Source of the DNA: Timema cristinae | Lineage: Eukaryota; Arthropoda; Insecta; Phasmatodea; Timematidae | DNA: 64,000 nucleotides | Direction of reading: 5' to 3' | Assembly (NCBI GenBank): GCA_039000515.1 | Contig: JBCFYV010000001.1 | Coordinates: 67,697,030 to 67,761,029, forward strand | Part shown: piece by piece, positions 1 through 64,000 of the stretch | Position numbering within the stretch: the stretch's first letter is position 1 | Layout: each line of letters begins with the position of its first letter | Made by a program: the position numbers and the translations under genes | Notes under the pieces: model-generated | What the model saw: the letters and a program-made list of their open reading frames with translations, nothing else | What the model was told of the DNA's origin: nothing | Databases searched by the model: none

Positions 1-499
1 GATTTCATATTGGACTAATTCTTCAAATCAAATGAGGACTATTTGTGTAAGTATTTGTTGAATTCGTGACTATTTTACATTATGTTCACCAACAACTCCA
101 TTGGGAAATAATGGTGGTCCACATGTGTTGTTGGAAAATATTTAAAGAAATAATATAGTGAACCCAAAAATTGCTTATTAGCCCAACTAGAGGTAGCAAG
201 TGCCGACTTTGTAAGCACCATAAACAACGTGTGAAGAACAAGTTCCAAATTCTAAAGCTAAGTAAAAACTATATTCAGCAGTCACTATAAAAAATTTCCT
301 ATGATATTTGTGAAATATTGTTAATTTTGATAATATCAAGCAGCGCCATTCATGAGACAGCAGGACAGTAAAGATAGCAGCTATATAAACCAGGGCTCGG
401 CGAGTACTCATATTCTGAGCTTCAGGCCGAACTCAACTTTAAGCTTGAGATCGAGATTGAAAGTTTTGTATGCTCATCATTTTTGAGCTTTCACTTGAT
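1..499. other. AT-rich sequence, nothing recognised
   Basis: A 74-codon minus-strand ORF (187-411) has no recognisable motif and no family resemblance, and I treat it as chance. Confidence 0.3.
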
Positions 500-2205
500 A
501 TAGTCCTACTTAATAATCAATTTTAAAACGGAATAGTAAGCATAGGTTATTTAATTGAGATATCAGCATTTCCACTTATAAATTATTTAGTGACTTAAAT
601 TGTTAAAAATTAATATCAATGTTCACATTAATAACATAATAGAGGTTTATACCACCTTCAAACAGTAAATTTATTCAATAGTGTCATCCATTTTTAATTA
701 CACTTGATTGAAGTTGTTTACTTGTGTTGCCATGACAATGCAATGAAAATAAAAATAGCTAAAAAGATTACTAAATAAATGAATGATTCTTTTTACTAAT
801 TTTACCTGGTCTCTTTATAAATTAATAGTTTATGTTAAATTAAAAATGTATTATCAAGAATATATGATTATATTAAATGTTTTTAAACTTAAGATATTTA
901 AAACTCGTATTAATTAATATGTTTAGCTACAAAGCTAGCACTAGTTTGGTTACTATTTAGTTAGAGAATTATGTTGGTTAACCTGTCTAAAATCAATGTT
1001 AATCTTATTTATTGCAATACATACTTTATCAAACTTACAACATTAATCTTTCATATTGTTTGCTAGAAATATTATTTTAATAGTTTTTTTAATTTTAAAG
1101 TATGAACATCAACTTTTATATGCATTAAAAGTTGAATTGAAGTAAATTTCTCAGTAAAATAATAATGTCTAACGAGTGCCCCGTACAATGCTATGTTAAA
1201 CTGCACATAGAGGAATGGAAATGGAACATCAGACGTGATCATGCATGATTACACTAGGGAATAATAAACAAAATATGTAACACTTTAATTTCTAACTGTT
1301 TATGATTATTTTCTTCTAGGGTAAATTAAGTTACTGAAGCATATTTTGGAGAAATATTAGTTTATTAAAACGTCGATTTTATTGACTTTTAATCGAGACA
1401 TTGTAGAAACACTCTACAATAATGTAAAGTGATAGTGAAGGGAGCCAACCTGAAAGGATAGTTAGGTTAGGGCTTGATATAAACCAACTTCTCTTTCTTC
1501 TTACAATTTTACATTTCCCACTTTTTCAAACTTCCACAGTTGCACATTGTTTTGAATTTTCAGAAATATTTATTTTTCATATGAAGAGACATTAGTAAAA
1601 AAGTAATATTTCTGAAAATTCAAAACAATGAGATACTGTGGAAGCTTTGAAGAAGAGTTGAGTGTAAAAGTGTTGGAATAATTGAAGAGAAATGTGTGTT
1701 TGTTCCTATCCAGGCCTAACCTATCCTTTAAGGTTGACTTCCTCCACTATCACTTACCTTACACTGTGCAGTGTTTCTATACTATCTTATTGTACATTAC
1801 CAATCCATCATGCAATTATTCATTTATTTACTTTTTAATAAATGTTAGGGTAATTTTAATTTCCTTAACAACATGAATATTGAAACCAGTTTAATTATTT
1901 TTTTCTAATAGGCCCTTTTTTGTATTATTTTCAAATTGTGTTTCTTTTAAGTGTTATTTATAATTTAAAACCTAATATTTCCATTTATTAACATTTTTTT
2001 CCTATGAACATGTGTTTAGTATATCTTTTAAATATGAAATTTTAATAATGTGATAGGCCTACCCATTTACATTTAAAATAAACAAATATATACTCTTTAC
2101 ATTTTAAAATTGTGAATATATTCCAACTCAGCAGCTTTTAGAAATACTCGTCTAAGGTTTGAATCGAATGTAAAAATCCAAGCTCGTAGACCCCTAATAT
2201 AAACA
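500..2205 (+). repeat. Dispersed repeat family X, longest copy
   Basis: The left part (500-920) aligns by eye with 6780-7185; the right part (940-1340 and 1830-2205) aligns with 17500-18465. Shared wording includes CATAGAGGAATGGAA and CTATTTAGTTA. A foldback MITE (1404-1779) interrupts this copy and is absent from the 17.5-kb copy. Inverted fragments lie at 30363-30500 and 51150-51275. No coding capacity was seen. Confidence 0.7.
1404..1779. mobile_element. Foldback MITE with long inverted arms
   Basis: Two arms of roughly 165-180 bases, starting TAGAAACACT and ending AGTGTTTCTA, are imperfect reverse complements around a short centre at about 1570-1605. The ends are TA plus GAAACACT, consistent with a TA target duplication as in Tc1/mariner-derived MITEs. 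There is no coding sequence beyond a chance 64-codon ORF. Half of the same element recurs at 30003-30195. Confidence 0.8.
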
Positions 2206-2888
2206 CTGGATAGGACCCTCTAGCCCTCGAATACAATTAAGAATATTTGAAATTCAAGGATCTGAGGAAATATTGTATTCAAAACTCAAATCCTTAAAAA
2301 AATAATTCAATTTTTCCATTGAAATTTATTTTAGATATTAAACACTTTCTGTTGCTGGTTCATAACCAAAATAATAATTGTACATGCTCAACAACCAGGC
2401 TCAGACCAGTAATTTAACACTTAACCTATGTATAGTATTTATAATGAATGGATTATAAGAAACCTATGTTAACATTTAGTTAGTCTTTATATTTTCTATT
2501 ATTCCATCATATTTCTATATCCTCTAATACATACATATTATAGAAAACAGCAGGGAGTCCCAGAGGGGATTAAAGGAGTTCCTCCTTCCTCCTCCCCCTC
2601 CAAAAGTAGGATTAGTTATGTAATCCTGTGCCCTCACCAAGCTTGTAACTTATTTGAATCTTATAAAAATCCTAGCTAAATTCCAAATTGTGTTTTAAAG
2701 CAATTAAACTTGATCTGAAAGGGGTTCAATTTAAACAATATATTGACATCCTGTGGTGGGGACTCCAATCCGAGCCACCTAAGGTGGAAACGCCTTCTAC
2801 ACCCAAAAATAAGTGTTTGGATGTGGCCCTCATATAATCTTCTTGAGGCATCATTTTAAATGAGGTCACGAGAAGAAAGACTTTTCTA

Positions 2889-4971
2889 CCGTATTGGCCC
2901 GAAAATAAGCCACGCTTTTTTCCAAGAAACAGCTCTCATAAATCTCTAATGCGGCCTATAATCGCACTCTTAGATAATACACATTCAATTTTGTACCTAT
3001 AGGATATGCATGTTGTTAAATCGATATATCTCACCACCGCTATTTAAAAATAAATGAACCTTGATAGTTGACAAAATTATTTAAAAATAGATGAAGAATT
3101 ACTATCTTATTTATGTGTACAATATTTGAGCCATAATGGCTGCAAAATAAAATTATTTTTTCAGCGCATTCTATTGGCAATATATCCTTTTGGTAAAGTG
3201 AGCTTAAATATTTCTAGTGAGATTTTGTTTCAGTATGTTGGTCAACATTTATTTTCATGTGAGAAGAATAATTTAGTGTGTGTATTAAATTCGCAATATT
3301 TATTCTATTGTGAGAATAATAATTTAGTGCGTGTATTAAATTCGGAAGTGCAATATGACGAATCAGCCATGGAATTAGACGAAGCTATGATGCCAATTTT
3401 AAATTAGCGGTGATAAACTACGCAGAAATTACGAGTAATTGGAAAGCAGGAAGAAAATACAGAATTGATGAAAAGAACATACGTCGCTGGATTTTAGAAA
3501 AAAAACAACAACTTAAGAACGCCATGTCAACGCGAAAAGCCTTTCGAGGACCCAAGCATGGCCGTAATCCTGAAATTGATACGCGTGTTCTTTCTTTTGT
3601 AAAGGAAAAGAGACGTGATGGATGTTCAATAAGTTGTGACGTAATCAGATTGAAGGCACAAGAAATTGCAAGAGAGCTACAAGTGCCGCATAGGGAATTC
3701 AAGGCAAGCCTTGGGTGGTGCCGAAGTGATCTGTAACTAAGACGAAGAACTTCTCTAGCGCAAAAGTTGCCCACTGACTACGCGGAGAAATTGGTGAAAT
3801 ATCAACGATATGTAATTGGCCTCCATAGACAGAATAACTATCTTCTTAGTCAGATTGGAAACGCCGATGAAACACCCGTGTATTTCGACATGCCAAGTAA
3901 TACTTGCGTGGATGAAAAGGGATCCAAATCTATTGTTGTAAAGACCACTGGCAATGAAAAATTGTGCATTACAGCTATGTTAGCGGTAACTGCTGATGGT
4001 AGGAAGCTACCCCCATATGTAATTTTAAGAAGAAAAACCCTCCCGAAAGAAACCCTGCCCCGTGGAATCATTGTCAGGTGTCAAGAGAAGGGGTGGATGA
4101 CAGCAGAATGAATGTACGATTGGCTAGCAGTGGTGTGAATAGAAGGCCTGGAGCTCTTCTAAAAACACGGGCAATGCTAGTGCTTGATGCATTCAAAGGG
4201 CATCTTACTCCAGATGTAAAAAATAAAGTCAAGGCAACAAATTCAGATCTTGTTGTTATTCCAGGAGGTATGACTTCACAACTACGAGTCCTTGATGTGG
4301 TTGTGAATAAACCCTTCAAGGACAACCTTCGAAGGGGGTATTCAGACTGGCTTTTGTCAGATCATCCCCTAACCCCTAGTGGCAAAATTAAGAAGCCTTC
4401 GTTGAACCTGCTTTGCAAGTGGATATTAACTGCTTAGGGAAGGATATCTGCTGAATCCATTGTCCACGGATTTAAGAAGTGCTGCCTATCCAATAATATG
4501 GATGGCACAGAAGGTGATATTTTGTGGGAGGACCATCCAGAGGAGACCAATGAGAGTGATGAAAGTGACACTGATGAGAGCAGTGATGGATAATTTTTAA
4601 TTCCTCTCAAAGTGTCTCATTGTTGGCCTATTTTTTTCCGTGATCACATTTTAAGTGTATCATTATTTTTTAATTTCCAAGTGGCCTCATTTTTAGTATG
4701 AACAACTACCTTTTTTTCCATGCGATTTAATTTTGAGTATGAATAACTTACTTTTTTATTTCTAAGTGACATCATTTTAAGTGTAAATATTGTGAATTAT
4801 TTTATGAAAGTGATTTTATTTAAGTAACCTAATTTTAAGTGTAAGCACCTACCATTAAACAATTTCTAATTTCAAATGATTTAATACACTGATCATATTT
4901 AAGTGGGAATATTGTTTTTTTCTAAAAGTTGTCGAAAATTTAGGGTGAGTCCTATTTTCGGGCCAATACGG
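2889..4971 (+). mobile_element. pogo-type DNA transposon, complete ends
   Basis: The ends are a perfect 19-bp inverted repeat, CCGTATTGGCCCGAAAATA, flanked on both sides by TA (2887-2888 and 4972-4973), the insertion signature of Tc1/mariner/pogo elements. The 2083-bp length is typical of an autonomous pogo. The interior holds a decayed transposase in the same orientation. Confidence 0.93.
3360..4593 (+). pseudogene. pogo-like transposase, decayed
   Basis: Recognisable blocks in order: YDANFKLAVINYAEITSN (N-terminal HTH), a CENP-B-like segment ending KASLGWC, NADETPVYFDMP (first catalytic Asp), GNEKLCITAMLAVTADGRKL, LVLDAFKGHL (second Asp), RVLDVVVNKPFKDNLR (third Asp), and an acidic tail ending SDTDESSDG before TAA at 4591-4593. 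Breaks include a stop at 3734-3736 next to a small deletion, a frame change near 4085-4130, and a TAG at 4435-4437 where the family has Trp. It cannot make an active enzyme as it stands. Confidence 0.92.
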
Positions 4972-5343
4972 TAATAACATGTTTACATTAAGTAATTAGC
5001 AATGGTCTCAAGATGTAAGTCAAAGAAAAATAGTATTTAAAGGTTTTGGATCAGAACCTCACATGATTAATTGGAAAGGACTAAAGCTAAGTGAGGCAAG
5101 AGACCATCACTTGCATCTCAGTTTGGATAAATTGATGGAAACAGCTGTAGCCAACATTTCACTTGGTGGAAAGTGGTTTAATATTAGTCCTGTTTTAGTG
5201 GACACTTTGATGACTATCATATTTTCTCATTTTACAAATGTACACAATACTAAACTTTTTAACAATGTATATGCTGAGCTTGTATAGTTTGTAAATATAC
5301 TAGATAGATACAAATGACAACATACCAAGCTAAGAGAACTCAC

Positions 5344-63553
<58,210 letters not shown>

Positions 63554-64000
63554 TTTATATTACAACAAATAAATATAAATTCAAGAAATATAAGAAATTA
63601 GTCTTAAATGAACAAGTTCTATACAGAAATAAGAGAGAATTAATATTACAGGCTTGCGCGGTAAAGTGTATACACAAAACAAGAAGGAACTCAAGCAATC
63701 ACTTTCCCGCTCAAATGTGAGACGCTTGCAGTTTTTAACAAAAATTTGTCACTCGTGTTAAATTTTCCCTGTGGTGTCAATCAATCAGTCAACTGTTTTA
63801 TAAAGTTAAAGTCAAATATGTTCAATGCTAAGGATTAACGCCATATTTGATATGGAATTAAAATAATAATATTAGTTTTGATTGAGGTTTAAATTATAAT
63901 CTTATTACAATTATATTAAGGAGCTTTCTATGTAACAATGTATCTACTGAATCATGCAAACCACAATTCATTACTTTTTAATGCACTATAAATAAATGTT
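63554..64000. other. UHRF1 upstream region
   Basis: The first 450 bp upstream of the UHRF1 ATG hold the E2F-like word and otherwise AT-rich sequence. No coding exon or divergent gene is evident; the 62-codon plus-strand ORF at 63532-63720 has no recognisable content. Confidence 0.4.
63703..63710 (-). promoter_or_regulatory. Candidate E2F site upstream of UHRF1
   Basis: TTTCCCGC on the plus strand is a perfect TTTSSCGC E2F consensus about 150 bp upstream of the UHRF1 ATG. Mammalian UHRF1 is a cell-cycle gene controlled by E2F, so the position is plausible. One 8-mer alone can be chance, and the transcription start is unknown. Confidence 0.45.

Noticed and set aside
3418..4325. Minus-strand ORFs of 73-118 codons
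   Set aside because: Shadows of the plus-strand pogo transposase.
5063..5287. 74-codon plus-strand ORF as a gene
   Set aside because: No motif or homologous block; it sits between the pogo element and UHRF1 exon 9 and is short enough to be chance.

Overview
The window is eukaryotic, AT-rich and intron-dominated, and looks like an arthropod genome. A large-genome insect such as a hemipteran is my guess, because a DNA-methylation-linked gene sits in a landscape of pogo, Tc1/mariner, hAT and LINE debris; nothing here fixes the species. Almost the whole window is one host gene on the minus strand: an orthologue of UHRF1, the E3 ligase and histone/hemimethylated-DNA reader of maintenance methylation. 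I assembled nine exons from conserved protein blocks and GT-AG junctions, reading right to left: exon 1 at 63404-63553 (ubiquitin-like), exon 2 at 54748-54891, exon 3 at 53026-53061 (36-bp microexon), exon 4 at 41715-41857 and exon 5 at 40021-40363 (tandem Tudor), exon 6 at 31643-31829 and exon 7 at 25927-26158 (PHD, then start of SRA), exon 8 at 19670-19881 and exon 9 at 5344-5489 (SRA). The rest of SRA and the RING domain must lie beyond position 1. Two single-base-type frame breaks (exons 5 and 9) interrupt an otherwise clean model, and the residues aligning to the human H3K9me3 aromatic cage are not aromatic.

The second gene is nested antisense in UHRF1 intron 8: six exons at 10223-13169 on the plus strand encode an uninterrupted 470-residue Tc1/mariner-like (DDE_3) protein with an apparently complete catalytic triad (D197, D288, E370) and a very acidic C-terminus. 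Its 3' flank is repeated 1.8 kb downstream.

The rest is repeats inside UHRF1 introns. From left to right: a foldback MITE (1404-1779); a pogo element with 19-bp terminal repeats and TA duplications (2889-4971); a minisatellite (9726-10095); a dead Tc1 element (16238-17464); tRNA-like SINEs; a 1.1-kb repeat family in tandem (21765-24330); a hAT-type element with perfect 8-bp target duplications (28275-29907); a nested pile of hAT and LINE insertions (34150-37960); LINE, gag-like and minisatellite debris (40.8-47.6 kb); a ZBED-type hAT with perfect 8-bp duplications (47960-50595); a 43-bp minisatellite (53843-54465); a degenerate transposon-type gene in which a 19-residue segment is tandemly amplified 21 times in frame (57613-60077); a tRNA-like sequence inside a 48-bp-arm inverted repeat (60182-60340); and a 1.2-kb terminal-inverted-repeat element (61863-63079).

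The two host-type genes show no evident functional partnership; their relation is positional. The most unusual features are the frame-preserving 57-bp amplification with a 10-unit higher-order pattern, the tRNA-like hairpin, the intact intron-bearing DDE gene nested in UHRF1, and the diverged Tudor cage.
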